From Siniperca chuatsi (taxonomy: Eukaryota; Chordata; Actinopteri; Centrarchiformes; Sinipercidae), in assembly GCF_020085105.1 (NCBI RefSeq), contig NC_058052.1, positions 18,950,733 to 19,014,732 on the forward strand: a stretch of 64,000 nt of DNA. The letters are read 5' to 3'. Below are positions 31,501-44,699 of the stretch, piece after piece. Both the position numbers and the translations under genes were made by a program. The notes beneath the pieces were generated by a model, which was given only the letters and a program-made list of their open reading frames with translations, was not told the origin of the DNA and did no database searches. How positions within the stretch are numbered: the first letter of the stretch is position 1; every line of letters begins with the position of its first letter.

Positions 31501-33519
31501 AGCCAAGGTCAAAAATGCTGCAAACAGACAAGTTGCTATATAGCTGGACAATACAAAATAACTGACACAAGAAAATAGCCCAGAGGTTCCCAGCCTTTTT
31601 TGTCAGACATACACCCTCACAGCCCTTTCAGATTAACTGAAATACCCCGTCATCATCACGGCCATTTATTTCAACCATTACCTTTAGCTACGTATTTTAA
31701 CCACTTAACCATTGCTTTTAGCTAACATTTATTCAGTACGTTAGCAAACTGTTTCAACTTCTCTGTGCTTGCTAACTAGGTTTCAAGCACTCTCAAATCA
31801 TAATTTCTATTTTTACAAACTAGTTGAGCTACTTCACAATCTTTCCACCAAGCAAAGTACCTTGGAGTACCACTGGTTGGGAATCACTACAGTAGACTAA
31901 TAAAGTACAAAAACTGGCCTCCATGTTAAAACAATACCTATGTAAAAATATACCATGCTATGATTTCTACTATATTACACTTTGTTTCCTTTTCTTATCA
32001 GGAAGTGGAGATCCACACAGATTCGGCTAAAGCACTAGCTGACTCCCTTGATGTGGCCAAAGTGGATGGCTTCCCGTACTTTAACACGCTACTGCGCATC
32101 TTAGCCACTCGCTGCATGATGCAGGCTGTCTATTTTTGTTCTGGGATGGACAGCGATTTCCATCACTACGGCCTTGCTTCACCCATTTATACACACTTCA
32201 CGTCACCTATTAGGAGGTATGAAAACAGATATTCTACACATGACTTGACTAAATATGTTGGGTCAGGCCTCTTATAATAAAGATATTTGCACAATTGACA
32301 AACAATCACAGCACAGTTCTTTCTAACCTCCTTATGTCATCCATATTCTTCCCTTTTTCTCTTTATCTAAACCTCTACCTCCTTTCTTCCTCCCCCTCCA
32401 CCCTGTTCATCTGCTCTCTTACACAGGTATGCAGATATTATAGTACACCGACTGCTGGCAGTGGCCATAGGAGCAGACAGCACCTACCCAGATTTGATGG
32501 ACAAACGTAAGCAGTCAGCCCTCTCCAACAACCTCAACTACAGACATAAAATGTCTCAGTATGCACAGAGGGCATCTGTGGCCTTCCACACACAGGTAAA
32601 CACATTGATTTCTATGAACTTGTTCCGGGCTTACACACACACAAAAAAACACTGTCTTGAACCATCATGATAAAAATTTTGACTGACTGAATCAGCATAA
32701 TGTCCACTGATAATTCCATGAACCGTTGGTCTGAGTAAAAATAGAATGAAACAGACCCCACATCATACTGCATAATTCACTGCAGATTCATGCTTTTAAT
32801 ACAAATGATCTCTTTCCAGTTGTTCTTCAAGAGCCGAGGCATACTGAACGAAGAGGGATTTGTTCTGTTTGTGAGGAAGAATGCAATCATTGTACTCATC
32901 CCAAAGTTTGGCCTGGAGGGAACGGTCTTCTTTGACACTAAAGACAAGGCAGCCCCAAACCTTGTTTTTAATGAAGAGGTACAAACACGTTATTTTTTAT
33001 AGATGGTTAGATCAATGTTGAAACTAAAACCATCAGAGGAGTGTGCTGAAAAGATCTCTTCTGTATTTGTGTTTAGGGTCCCACTCTGAAGGTAGAGCAG
33101 CACACCTTCTGCATATTTGACAAGGTGAAGGTCACCATCAGCCTGGACGACTCCAATATTCAGCACCAGAAGATCCGCATGGCTCTGGTTGACCCTGTGG
33201 TAAGGAATGACTAAACTGAACATGGGTTTCACTATCGCACGACCAGTGGTACAGAATTTCAGCTACCTTTGCATCTTTAATTTTAGCCTAAGAGATCTTT
33301 CTTCTCCTGTTTTATGCTTCAGCTAACAGCTTGCAGTATTTAGGTTTGATTGAGGATGTTGAACTTGTTTTCACTTAATCCTAATAGGAGAATTCATTCA
33401 AGTTACTCAAAATTACCAGCATTTTGTACAAGTTAATTTCTTTATTTTAGATCCCTGGTGTGAGTGTTGCAGCCCCAGATGTTGAACCACAGGCCAAGAA
33501 ACCAAAACTGGACCGCTGA
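25509..33519 (+). CDS. DIS3: DIS3 exosome ribonuclease, complete
   Basis: DIS3 is the catalytic subunit of the nuclear RNA exosome, a 3'-5' exonuclease that also has endonuclease activity. Exons: 25509-25727, 26223-26380, 26660-26856, 27084-27157, 27315-27482, 27720-27884, 28113-28226, 28408-28545, 28748-28894, 29045-29161, 29248-29349, 29789-29853, 30012-30096, 30317-30444, 30761-30847, 31006-31162, 32002-32216, 32427-32595, 32820-32978, 33077-33199, 33451-33519. They join in phase to 2856 nt (951 aa; human 958). The PIN domain (about 64-182) keeps acidic residues D66, E94, D143 and D175, matching the human endonuclease set by alignment. Two cold-shock domains follow. The RNB domain holds CTDIDDALH at 481-489, the metal-binding exonuclease site, and IRRYAD at 777-782. 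An S1 domain and a basic tail KKPKLDR end the protein. A run of six Glu follows DDDA near 250, between recognisable domains. The exon 5 donor is GTGTGT; the exon 10 acceptor has a poor pyrimidine tract. Confidence 0.98.
31578..31892. mobile_element. MITE in DIS3 intron 16
   Basis: The ends are imperfect inverted repeats: cagaggttcccagcc at 31581 against ggttgggaatcact at about 31875. The body is non-coding and about 300 bp long. This fits a non-autonomous DNA transposon; the '(gt)ggttcccaacc' type of end is common in fish. Confidence 0.6.
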
Positions 33520-34936
33520 CACAGAAAGCAGCACAGCAATTCACCTGAACCACCCGCTGATCTTCCAGATCAAGAAATCATAAAAGTCTATAACAGAACC
33601 AGTTTGGACTCTTTGATGCATTGACACAATTAACTGTTATACTTTGGGCAAGTGTGCCCATTTTAATAAATATACTGAACTACATATACAGCTACACCCT
33701 CACACGCACCACTCTGCTCATATACTCATTTTTTTATTACATGAAACACTTGTTGGTAGATAAGACAACAGGTGCAAGTCATAAATGCAGTGTAACTTGT
33801 CTAGTAACAGTGTAGTAGTCATTAAACTTGTTTGTTTTTTTTAAACCTATTTGGTTCTGTGTGTTTTGTAGGCCCAGCATGAAAAACTTCAAGACATTAT
33901 TGTCTACAGTCTGCCAACACGAATTTAGTACAAAATTAATATCACAGCATTCTGTATTCAAAATCCTACATTAAATGATTTTATCTTACTAGATAAAAAT
34001 CCTATAATTTTGAAAATGATATACTCTATGTTCTAAACTATTTAAAATCTCACATTGACATTTTGGTCAAATGTAATTTGAATAGAATTCTGAACCACAA
34101 TAATGAGAATTGTCACAATGCAATTACATGGAGTGATAATAAATGTTATGGAATTCTGATTTCTGGACTAAGCCATTAAGTTAAAATACAGTACTGAAAA
34201 CAAAAACATTGTAGAAACACCAAACTCAAAAATACAAAAAAAATCATGTCTTCTCAAGCCAGACAAAGACTTCAAGTTAATTTAATGTGATGATCCAGTC
34301 TATGCTTTTAAGTATTTAAAAATAGCTTTTAATTTGCTAGTGGTGTTATTCAGTGTGTCTTATTCAGGAATAAATAACAATCCAAATAAGATGCACAGGT
34401 AACCTTAATCTTAACAATTCATACTCATAATAAAAGAAAAAGCTCTCATCATATAAAAACTTCATGATAAACTGTTTTATAAAAACATAAATACAGTACA
34501 AATCTAATGTCATCTGAAAATCAGGATCTATCAGGTCGATCACGTCAGCACCAAATAAAATTGAAATGATGGCATTAACATCAATACAGCATTCAAGGAG
34601 GTCACTGTTGTGCACATTTGATACAGAATTGACTTTTTTTTCCCCTTCCCACTTAACGTACCAGTATACTGGGTCCAAAAGAACTGCTGACATAGTTTTT
34701 CAGTGTCTTACAGTGGGACTAAAATAAGCCATGGGTTAGTCTTCTCCCTTCTAACCTGGGATAAAAAACTATGGTAGAGCACTTGTTTCCAATCAGGCAA
34801 CTACCAACTCACCCTAACCAAATTAATTCAACATAGATGCTTCAAACATAGTGTAAACTTTTGTATTTGATTGCAAAATAATCATCTTCAGCTTCCACTG
34901 GAAGAGGCGTCCCTTTAAATGCATCAATCAGATGGC
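33520..34936. other. tail-to-tail DIS3/BORA 3' region
   Basis: The genes converge here and both 3' UTRs must share about 1.4 kb. The strand is AT-rich with no coding exon recognised. Minus-strand candidates for BORA polyadenylation are ATTAAA motifs near 34333 and 34280; none is compelling. Confidence 0.6.
33665..33670 (+). terminator. candidate DIS3 poly(A) signal
   Basis: AATAAA lies 146 bp after the DIS3 stop. A second candidate, ATTAAA, is at 33821-33826. Confidence 0.5.
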
Positions 34937-37900
34937 TCAGTGGTGATGATAAAATACCTGGAAAATAAGAAACGTACTTTTCGTAAGATGAAAATAAAAA
35001 CAAAAAAATTAACTAAAAGCCTCGCAGCATGCCCCATATAACACCTTGCAGTATACATAATACTGTCAGTCTGCAAATATACTTTCAGTAATGTATTTTA
35101 CATAAGTGCTGATACTGTATTAGATGTAAAGAAACGCAACAAAAAAAGCTTACATATCCATAACCCTGTGTTTGTGTGTAAAGGGTTAACAGTACCTTTA
35201 CTTTAGTGTGTCGAGTGACTTGGAAGGCATCTTCTGCCAAGTTTGAACTGAAGGACTCTCTGCTGTGACAGTCTGAGCTGAGGCCATCTATAAGACTGGC
35301 GGTGCCTGCTGAGGTAGTGTTGTAACCACTGTCCACCTGAACACACACAAAAAGCAGTCCATTACAAATATTCCATTAGACAAACATATCAATAGGAAAT
35401 GACCAACAATAATTCATTTAAATATACAGTGAAATACAAAAAGAAGCTCTTAGTTCTGCCTGGATGAAATTGCTCACCAACCTGCATGCTGGAATCATAG
35501 CGTATGCTGCTTCCCTCTGCCAGAAGAGATAGAAACATCTGAGAGCTTTCTATTGCTGACACATTGCCCATGCGAGAGCTCGTCAGCAGCCCTGAAGGCC
35601 TTCCACCTTCCTCCTCTTCATCCCCCTCATCCGCCAACCTCCCTTCTATCCCCGTCTCCTTGTCCTCCTCCATTTTCATAGGTTCCAGGCTAACTCTCTC
35701 AGTGTCAACAGGGTGAGCGTTGTGGGCCATGGGTGAAGATGGATCTAGCTCCATAGGGGGGAGAGAAGAGGAGGAGGACGACGACGAGGGGAGATGTTCC
35801 TCAGCCTCCTGATTGTCTTGAAGCTTAGGGTTGAGGATCGGGGAAATGAGGGGAGGGGAGGCCCAGCAACGGACTCTGGGCCGGGGCTTGGGTCTGGCTT
35901 TGTGCTGGGGCTCATTGTGGCAGTGGAGCTGGGGGGAGCAACTACGAATGGGAGAGCAACCCTCGACAAATGGGCTCTCATTGCAGGAAGTGACATCTAT
36001 GTCCAGGGGAACACCGTGTGGAGTCAAATTGCTCCGCTGCTTCCTCTCAGCTAAAGAAAGAACACAAATTCAGATTCAGTTTGAGGAGAAAAACTCTTAA
36101 AAAAAATAATCTTATATGGTAAAACCCTATCATAGAATACATCAATTTGTTTTTGCTTCATTTTAAAAACCAAATAGTCTACCTGAGCCTATGGGTGTGC
36201 GTGCCGCATGTGCAACAATAGGAGAAATAGTGGGGGAGACAAGGCCAGCAGGAGAGGACCTATCAGGGAACAGAGGACTGGTGATGCTGCCGAGGCTGCA
36301 GTCCCGAAAGCAGCCATGCTGGATGGGACTGGACGAGAACTGACCCTATAGTTAGAGAATGCAAATACATTTTTGTTTAACAGTGCAAGTGTTAATTTAA
36401 CTTAAATAAACAGTTTCATCCAAATACAAAAAAACCCTTGCTAAAAATCACTTTAAAAATGTTAGTTGTGAAGTTATATTACTGCTTTTGAGAATGACCA
36501 AAATCTGCAGTACTCTAGTGCTGAAAAGATTCGTTAACAGAAGATGGATTATGGATTCCAGGTAAAAACAACAAACATTTGCTGATTACAGGTTCACAGA
36601 TATCAGGAACTGCTTGCTTTTCACATATTCAACTCTGTGATGGACATTCACCATTGATATTTTACATAATCACTTTATAAAAAGATATATTAACCAAATA
36701 TGAAAATCATCTTTTTTTCTGAAATACAATATAACCTACTTATCTTATTTAAAAAACAAATTTAAAAACATGCATTATGTGACATACTCTACGAGAACAA
36801 AGAAAAAAAAATCACAAATGTTAACAAATTGACATACCAAGAATATGTCAAAATTATCATCATTTGCATCCCTACACTTCTCCACTCACCGTAGAGGGAG
36901 TTGGAGCCGACCTGCCACAGGACAAAGGAGAGCAAAAGATAGAAGATATAGCTTCAACCCCTCCTACAGCTCCCTCTCCTCGGTTTAGAGAAGGCCTCTC
37001 CTGCCTGGCATGGCTTCTCTCTGGGCTTGGTGGGCTGGAGCTGTCAGAGCCGCTGTAACTGCCCTGGCCATCGAGGAAGAGTTTTCGTCTTAAGGAGGAA
37101 GAACTGAGACTCTCCTGCACAGCATCGCACACTTCCTCATGGCGGTAATAATCCCCTGAGAAGAGGGAAGAAGCAGACAGACAAATATGGTGACTTGACA
37201 ACAGAATACATAATAACAGACTCTTGGATTTGATTGTGTTGGAATTTATCAGAAGCTTACCTAGTACTTTCTCCAAATCAAAAGCCAAAGGTAACGAAAG
37301 AGTTGTCTGGCAAGCAACTGTAAACAAACATAATAGAGTCAAAAACAAGTTAGTAGATTGTGAAGGAAAGAAGAGATGGGGCTCTGTTGGTAGAAAGTAA
37401 TTTCAAACCCTCTCATAGAACACACCAACCTGAGATTTTTTCTGGCTCCTCTTCAATCATTGCAGACATACAACCTACAAGTGCCAAGACACAGTAAAAT
37501 GAAATGCTTAAATAACGTACAAAACCAGAATAAAACATTAAATTTAAAAGGCAAATATGGGGAGGAGTTAAAAAGTAACATAAACAATAACATAACTTAC
37601 TTTTCATAAAGATCTGAGGGCCTTTACGAGTGTCTGGTGCTGCCCAGGGGGAAGGCACAATGGCCCCTTTGGTGAAAAACTTTAATGGGAGATAGACAAA
37701 TAACATGATTACAAAATTAATCTATAAATCATCAATACATTAACAATACAATATGATTAGATTTGATTAGAATCCCATACCTGCTCAATAGCATTCTGAC
37801 GCTTTTCCTCAATGTCAGAATCCATCCTAGGTGTTCGGATAGAAAAAAGTTTAGTCACCTAAATTTCCTGTTATCTTTGCTCTCTGGATTTAATACACCA

Positions 37901-38431
37901 GGATGGGCTTAGTTATGTAAAGCAACACTATTACTTTGTTAGGCACCATTTCATCCTACATATCTACTATGACTACTGTTTTTCATAATATACCTTGTCT
38001 GGCTGAGGTAAAAAGACTGTCGCTGGATTTCCTCTGGGTCTATGTGTACTGGAAGAAGACTGGCCATTTCATCAATAGACCAGTTAAACTTGGGAGGAGT
38101 CTGAGGGAGAAACAGATGAGGAAGTGAATAAAAGACTACATATACCCTTCAATTGAGCAAAACTTGTGGATATAATACAGTATTTAGATATTTGCATTAA
38201 GAGATGTGTGTCTGTGCATGTGTCACAAGTAGCTGAGGCAAAATATTTGAGTTGATAGGTGTGAAGTGTGTTCAAACTTACAGCTTTACAAGCCTTGGAC
38301 TTGAAGACAGATGGGCTTGGCACCAGGGCTTCACGGAGATGGTGATAGTCATTGGGACTTTCAAAGGGGTTTCTAATGGAAGGCCTGCCTGGAGTCTCAG
38401 GAGTAATCTGTGCCTCAACATGGTCCCCCAT
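34937..38431 (-). CDS. BORA: Bora, Aurora kinase A activator, complete
   Basis: Bora binds Aurora A and lets it activate PLK1 at mitotic entry. Coding exons on the minus strand: 38431-38282, 38100-37994, 37826-37781, 37679-37601, 37474-37430, 37317-37261, 37155-36890, 36345-36183, 36050-35482, 35336-35202 (or to 35196), 34957-34937. All phases agree, giving 545 or 547 aa (human 559). The N-terminus carries [17 protein letters not shown] and PSPSVFKS. Exon 2 starts [10 protein letters not shown] and exon 4 has IVPSPW with Ser111, aligning with the human CDK site Ser112. [20 protein letters not shown]...LGSITSP and VEGCSPIRS follow. VDSGYNT near the C-terminus is the DSGxxT degron read by SCF-betaTrCP. 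A Ser-rich and Asp/Glu-rich low-complexity part fills exon 9. The last exon codes only seven triplets including stop, so the C-terminus is the least certain part. Confidence 0.95.
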
Positions 38432-38773
38432 CTTAGCTGGCAACAACAAATATTCCAGTCAGCATAAAAGGACATAAAGAACATTTCAGAAATAAAATTG
38501 CCAAGGAATGGTCCACACAAACGACAGACTCTGTTTCGTTGTAAGGTGAATATACTTTTTAGTTTAGTATGTTAGCTACATGACTTTCCCTGTTTCTATA
38601 GCGTTAACTTGCCATCGAAGGTTGCAATTAGGGTAGCTAACAGTTAGAAGGAATTTGGTTACAGCGTTACGTTACACGTTTCTTCCTGCCCTCTTTCTTA
38701 ACACAACACTTTACTTAAAAAATGAAAGGTACATTCAAACATTAGCTACATACGTTTTGGCGTTGGTACTTAC

Positions 38774-38830
38774 AACTGTTAGTGAGCCAGGACTATGAAA
38801 ACACAGCTAAAAACAATCTTCATTGAAGAG
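38774..38830 (-). other. putative non-coding first exon of BORA
   Basis: On the minus strand a consensus donor GTAAGT starts at 38773. A matching acceptor (ttgttgccag) ends at 38437, five bases before the BORA ATG. The 5' limit is unknown; 38830 is a guess based on the upstream promoter module. Confidence 0.4.
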
Positions 38831-38856
38831 TCAGCAAACAATCAGCAGAGAGAGGG

Positions 38857-38933
38857 TTCAAACGTTTATTTCAATTTCGCCTACAAGGCCCACTAGCCAA
38901 TAGAAATGTTGCAGGAAGTTCTTGGGAACCAAT
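38857..38933 (-). promoter_or_regulatory. CCAAT-CCAAT-CHR module of BORA
   Basis: Two CCAAT boxes lie at 38897-38901 and 38929-38933, 32 bp apart. A TTTGAA element (minus strand) follows at 38862-38857, about 35 bp from the nearer box. In mammals, paired NF-Y sites with this spacing followed by a CHR characterise G2/M genes controlled by MuvB/DREAM complexes. BORA is such a gene, which supports function, but binding is inferred. Confidence 0.5.
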
Positions 38934-39194
38934 CAATGGAAAAATCATGTCGTCACTTCCTCCTCCAGTTTCGTTAGTTAGTCTAGCAGACAAGATAGCT
39001 AGCTGCTAATATTATCACTTAATGAAAGTACATTTCTAATTTTTGGAGATCTTATCTAAAATGAATACGATACGTTTAAAGTCTGGCTGAACTATTGCAA
39101 TAACATAATCTTGTATTGCGTTAGAGACCTCTACAAGTCTTTTTTTCTTAGCCACCTGCTAGCAAGCGTTGGCTAACTGTATTCATTTTACACC

Positions 39195-40869
39195 ATGGCA
39201 AGTGCAGCAAATGCAAATCTAAACGCAGTCCGGGAGACAATGGACGGTAAATATATATTTAATTCAGGACGTTTAGCAGTAAAGATTTGTCTAGAAAATG
39301 AATCTTACTAGGGTAACTTGTCATCTTTTCCTCCTACAGTGCTGTTGGAGATCTCCAGGTTGCTGAACACTGGTTTGGACATGGAGTCTCTGTCCATTTG
39401 TGTGAGACTGTGTGAGCAGGGAATCAACCCAGAAGCTTTGTCTGCAGTCATCAAAGAACTACGTAAAGCTTCTGAATCCCTCAAGGTACAGGTACAGGAA
39501 CAGGCTCCCAAACAGCTACCTTTTTCATATTATGAAAAAGATTTATTTTTGGAGGTGGGCATTGATGTCATTTAAGTTATGGGTTAAGTCCCAGCTCCTG
39601 TTTACAACAACCAACTGCTGATAAATAAGTTTTTAACAAATCATGTCAAAGTGAAATCACCAGACCTCAATGTGCTGTCTTAACATTTCCTACACTGCCT
39701 AACCAACATTCCAAAGACAGATCCTCAATTTGCACTGATATAACAGGGAGAAAAGCAGAAAAACCTCAAATTTTAGACGCTGTAACCAGTGTGTTGTGAA
39801 GTTTTTGATATTTGTATTGGATAAATTAGTTACACACATCAACCAATAGTTTCAGCACTTATTCAGATGTTGAGTTGATGTCAGTAGTATAATAGCCTAT
39901 GCCAGCACTGAAAACTAGTGTCAGACTGAAAGTTGAGATGCCTGCAGCTGCTATCTACATCATGGTTTTGGTATCACAACCTTGAAATCTTCTGAAATTG
40001 AAAACTTGAAGCTGTTAGATGTGACCAGTGACATGGTATAGGGTAGGGTGACAATATATACAGTGAGACTATTTAAAAAAAGAAAAGTCAGCTGTCAGAG
40101 ATTCTGCCATGCCATTTATTCTGAGGTGTCTCTTTCTTGAGTATCTCTGGGTGTATTAAGCCATTGTGAGCAATGTTACATATTTATGAGTATGACTGAT
40201 TTACTGCAATGTTTTTTTTTTTATGATTTTTACCACAAATGTAATGAGGCATATTGATTTGTCAGGTATTTGGTCGATTATCCAAAAAATAGACACTCCT
40301 GTCTGGTTATTCTATCCATAAACAATTTGTTTATTTTACAGAAAAGGTATTGTAACGCAATATAAAATTGCACCTACGTTATAGTCGTCTATCCATATCT
40401 CCCTCTCCTAACATAGTATCATATTGGTCAAGTTTTGTTCTGTTTGGGCTGTTGAATTTGGTTACCTCTTTCATGTCACCATCTGTCAAATGTTTTCCAT
40501 GAGCATAATATCTCATGAACCATAATAGCTGTTTTTCTGCTAAACAAAATGGCAAGATAATATTATAATATGGGGCTTACATCTTCTGAGTGTCTGAATC
40601 ATGAAGGGGACATTTCAGTCACTATTGAGGATAACTAGTAATAGTAAAATATGCACAATGTGAGTTCCAAATATTTGTTTTGGAGTAGTAGTAATATCAA
40701 ACTCCCTGGCATTGTTTCCCTCCCATTTATTAACCCTAAAAAACATATTTCAGAATTGTCCTGTGCACAGTTGTAGCATGCCCATAAAGCAGGAGTAATT
40801 TGATTACAATGATGATGCATCACTGCTGTATATTTTCTCTTTCAGGTTTCTGAAAACTGCACCAACTGA
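39195..40869 (+). CDS. MZT1: mitotic-spindle organizing protein 1, complete
   Basis: MZT1 (MOZART1) is a small helical protein that binds the N-terminal regions of gamma-tubulin complex proteins and supports microtubule nucleation at centrosomes. Exons are 39195-39246, 39340-39485 and 40846-40869 with phases 1 and 0, giving 73 aa (human 82). The body [40 protein letters not shown] and [13 protein letters not shown] is nearly invariant in the family. The shorter length comes mainly from lack of the Ala-rich N-terminal run found in human. The last exon codes just VSENCTN and stop. The exon 2 donor is followed six bases later by a second GTACAG copy, a possible alternative donor that would add two codons in frame. 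Confidence 0.96.
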
Positions 40870-41366
40870 AGTTGCAGCCTGATCACCTCAGTTTGGGAAC
40901 TTTGATGAGATCATGCCCCATTGCTGGATCCAGCCAATCAGATTTGTCTGTGTGTTGGCACTCTGTCCTCTGTGACTAACTGCTCCTGTTTTGTGCTTTG
41001 ACTTGTCTGAGTTTTTGTGTAGAGGTATCAGCCTCAGTCCTCTTCCAAAACACAAGTCTTCTCCCGACATAAGGGCATGCTCAGCCATTCTGCCTCAAAT
41101 TTAGGCTTGCTCCAAGTTTCTTCTTCTGCCATTTGTAAAGTGTAGGTTGAGAGTGGTATTAGCATTGACATCCTGCCTTAATTACAGAGCCTACTTCTAT
41201 TCTCTAATTTCTGATAGTCAACTTGTGTTGCACTTTTCATGAGGAAATGTTTTTTTATGATGTTTTGAAATATCTATAATTTGTCAAGAATTGTTTTTAA
41301 TTTTGTGTCTTAGTCCTTTTCCATTTCCGTTGTCCATGTAACCATCAATGATGGAACAAAGTCTAA

Positions 41367-41372
41367 ATTAAA
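41367..41372 (+). terminator. candidate MZT1 poly(A) signal
   Basis: ATTAAA lies about 500 bp after the MZT1 stop in AT-rich sequence. Not the only possibility. Confidence 0.35.
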
Positions 41373-43879
41373 ATGTTACAGTCAATAGCCACAAGGTGGT
41401 GTTGTGTCATTCTTATTCTAGTCTGAGATATAGGTATTCATTGGGTTCTAACTGTGCAAGTTTTCTATCTCATGAGTTTTCCTGATGTTTAAGAGAAATT
41501 CGATTCTGTGATTTTATAGGGTACTTTTTTAATCACAATTTCCCTATTTATTTACCATAAAAGGGCTGTTTTTTTCTGTATTGTCTTGATCCCATTGTAG
41601 AATGTAGCAAAGCATTTTTTTCCAGTGATATCATTCTTACAGGCTTCAGATTTTACAAAGGAAATTATCTTTCCTGTCACACTAGGTGAAAGGGACAATG
41701 ATTGTGGTAGAACATTTCACAATAATACAAACAGACCATGTGGGGTTGATCACATCCACATGTACAAAAGAGAAGACATTAACAAGGGTCATTCTTTACA
41801 ACAGGATGTCCTGTTGAACTGAAATCTTGGCCCCCTTTATGTCCGTACTCTGTCCACAAAAAAGTATTTGCGATATATTGCAAACTTCACGAAAACATGT
41901 CTTTGATCAACCAGACATGAAGCCCCTACATCATGTATCTAACCACACAGAGCATTGTGTTGTTTCTCCACTGTCTCCACTGTAAAATAGCTCTATTCAT
42001 CTTCAAGACAAGGGAAAATGCTGAGAGCACAGAACATTCCTCCACAGGCCAATAGACAGACTAGAAGCGACCTCTCATCTGCAAGGGCTTGAATGAGTAG
42101 CTTTTGAATGTGTGTGTGTGTGTGTCCCTCTATGTGTGTGAGTTTAGGTGTTCATGCAGCGCGGTAGATGTCTACAAATGAGTAGCCCCTGAGCCATCTG
42201 ACAGTAACGCCTCGCCCCTCACATGCACATCACGGAGAAAGCCAGCGAGTGAGCAGGAGAGCGTGTGTGTGTGCGTAAGCATTTCTGTCTTCTTCTGCTT
42301 TGTCTTGCCATCTTGACTGACAGGCTGTGAGTCTAAATCTCTGTACTGCTGCTTTGATCTCTTAACACAGTATCTCTCTGTTCCCCAATACCAGCATCGT
42401 GTTAGCCAAGTATGAGAGGCATACAGATACGTTGCAGTGGCTCTCCTTGATAGCCCATAAGCCTGAACAACCCCTGGCCTCCGTGGGGGGTGAGCTGCAT
42501 GAGATGTTGATGGAGGGAGACCCACATTGAGAATCCTTTTCTTTTACAAAGGAAAATAGTTATGCATGGCTTGATTGGCTACTGTGGGCGTGGGATTCAG
42601 GATGCATTTCTCTCTGTTTGATGTGTTTGAAGGGTTTCTCCTGATCCTAGCCAGCTACTTTGATCTCTGTAAAACAAAATATTCACAAATCCCATAGTCC
42701 TGACTGAGAGATCAGCGTCCATATATGCATAAACATCTAAGAGGTGTTCAACTAGGGCACTGGTCAGGTCACATGACTGTAGAGGCAAGCAGGTCCTCAC
42801 ATCAGAACTTCTAAAGGTGTTTATGTTTGCATGTCTGATAATTATCCAGGCTGAGGATTATTTTTCTGATAAATGAGGGCAGTCTCATTTAAAAGTGAAA
42901 GATCTATGTTTTGCAATTACAGTTCAAGTGTGTGCATTGGATATTACAAAAATAATTAGACAGGACTGATTAGAAGTTCCTTATGTATAAGGAAAGATGG
43001 TCTCTTGATGTTTGTCCAAACCTAAAATACAAACATATTGTCTCATGAAAACAACTACAGTGTAGAGGCTTGGGTGAAACAGAGTTTAACCAAAAGTCAA
43101 AGATCTCTATGTGCACAGTTATGTTAAGGTTACTAATTACCATTAGCCATAAACAGGTAGGTTTAATGGTCTCCCTGCAGAGACAAGGCTTTGTTTGTTT
43201 TGTCCATTTCATGTTTTATTTCTCATTATATGATCATTTCAGGGCTTGAATTTTTAGTTAAAAGACCTTTATTTCTGATGAGTTCTTCTAGTTGGATGAT
43301 TTTTTTTTAAAGTATACTTTAAGGACATTTTGCTGGTAATACCAACATACTTTTACTTAAAGTGAGACATTGTGGTATTTCTACTTTCACTTAAGTAAAG
43401 AATCTGACTACTTCTTCCATCACTGACAATAAATGGCATAACTAAGTAGAGAGCAGCATACTATATTGTTAATACCCTGAAAACCCAGTTGTTGACGCCC
43501 TAGAGCAGTTTGTATCCTGAAGAGACCATACTTATACAGTATAGGTCTATATTCTGGCACTAAAGTGATTGATTTATTAATGTTTCTGTAACTGATCGAG
43601 CCTGCCTGGCCCTCATCCTTCAGCAATGTGAAGCTTCACCGACTGTATTTGCCCTGAGAGGAGTTCTGTGACCTTGTTAGAGCTTACTCCAATACACCAC
43701 CCTTGATTAAATACAGGCCACACTTTTACACCATAAGATTATACTATTTAGATCCCAATTAAATTCATAGCAAGGAAATTGGGTCATAAACTCTTTAAAG
43801 GATCGTTAACAATCATTAAACAGGATAATGGCATGGCAATCAAAATATGCTTTTTTTTTTAAAACTTCCAAAGTCTTTT

Positions 43880-44345
43880 AGTGACTTTGTTGTTTTTGGA
43901 CATTTTCCAAGCTGATTAATGTAGAATTGATTGATTTACAGTTGTAATTAGCTGTCTTCTGCATAGATGCATAATAATCGTATATCTCCCTGCTTGTTTT
44001 AAAGTATTAATTGGTTTCATTAACAAAATCAGTTAATTGAATAACAATTAACAAAGTTGGTGATGGCATCGACGCAGTGCGTGCAAACTCCCTTGTGTTT
44101 TCCCTATGATGATAATGAAACCACCTTTTTATCAGATTGGAATTTTGTGTGTTGGACTATGTAATGACTAATATGATATTGGGCTTATTAGTTTATTCGA
44201 GTGGCTCACTGAGGCGTTAAGTTGGTATTGAACGCGTTGTGTTTAACAGGTAGGCACCATATGCCGCCTTAATCAGACATAGGAATCACATTTGGTTGTT
44301 AAATTGTCTTCTAATAAAAGCAGGTAGTAAAACAACTTGAGCTAA
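43880..44345. promoter_or_regulatory. candidate conserved non-coding element
   Basis: A long non-repetitive block free of microsatellites, dense in TAAT/ATTA homeodomain cores, CAATTA and GATTAAT motifs, with scattered CpGs. It resembles the enhancers that surround DACH1 orthologues. Function is inferred from texture and position only. Confidence 0.35.
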
Positions 44346-44699
44346 TTCAATTTCAGGCGAGTTTGGGTGAAGTGAACAGCTGTTCGTATTTGTTGAATTG
44401 TTTTAACATTCCCTTGTTTTTATTTTCTGTTTAAGGTTTAACTCCAACAGGCTGTTTGTTCTTCAACTTTTCTTGTAGAAAATAGAGATGGAGGGTGGAC
44501 TAGCTGTCCACTCTCCTTAAAAGAAGACAATACCAGGCATATTGTAGTGACAGCTTGCATTGTGTGTGTGTGTGTGTGTAAGAGAAGGAGAGGGAGAAGA
44601 AGGAGACAGGAGAGAGAGCATGTGTGTGTTAGAAAAACAGAAAAATAGAGTGTGTGTGCGTGTGTGTGTGTGTGTGCATGTGTGTTACAGTGACAGCTT

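Larger units (their letters stand above)
38432..39194. promoter_or_regulatory. head-to-head BORA/MZT1 promoter region
   Basis: Divergent start codons are 763 bp apart. The region contains the CCAAT/CHR module described separately, several GTTAGC/GCTAAC and GCGTTA motifs, and a putative BORA leader intron at 38437-38773. No TATA box was found. Confidence 0.7.
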
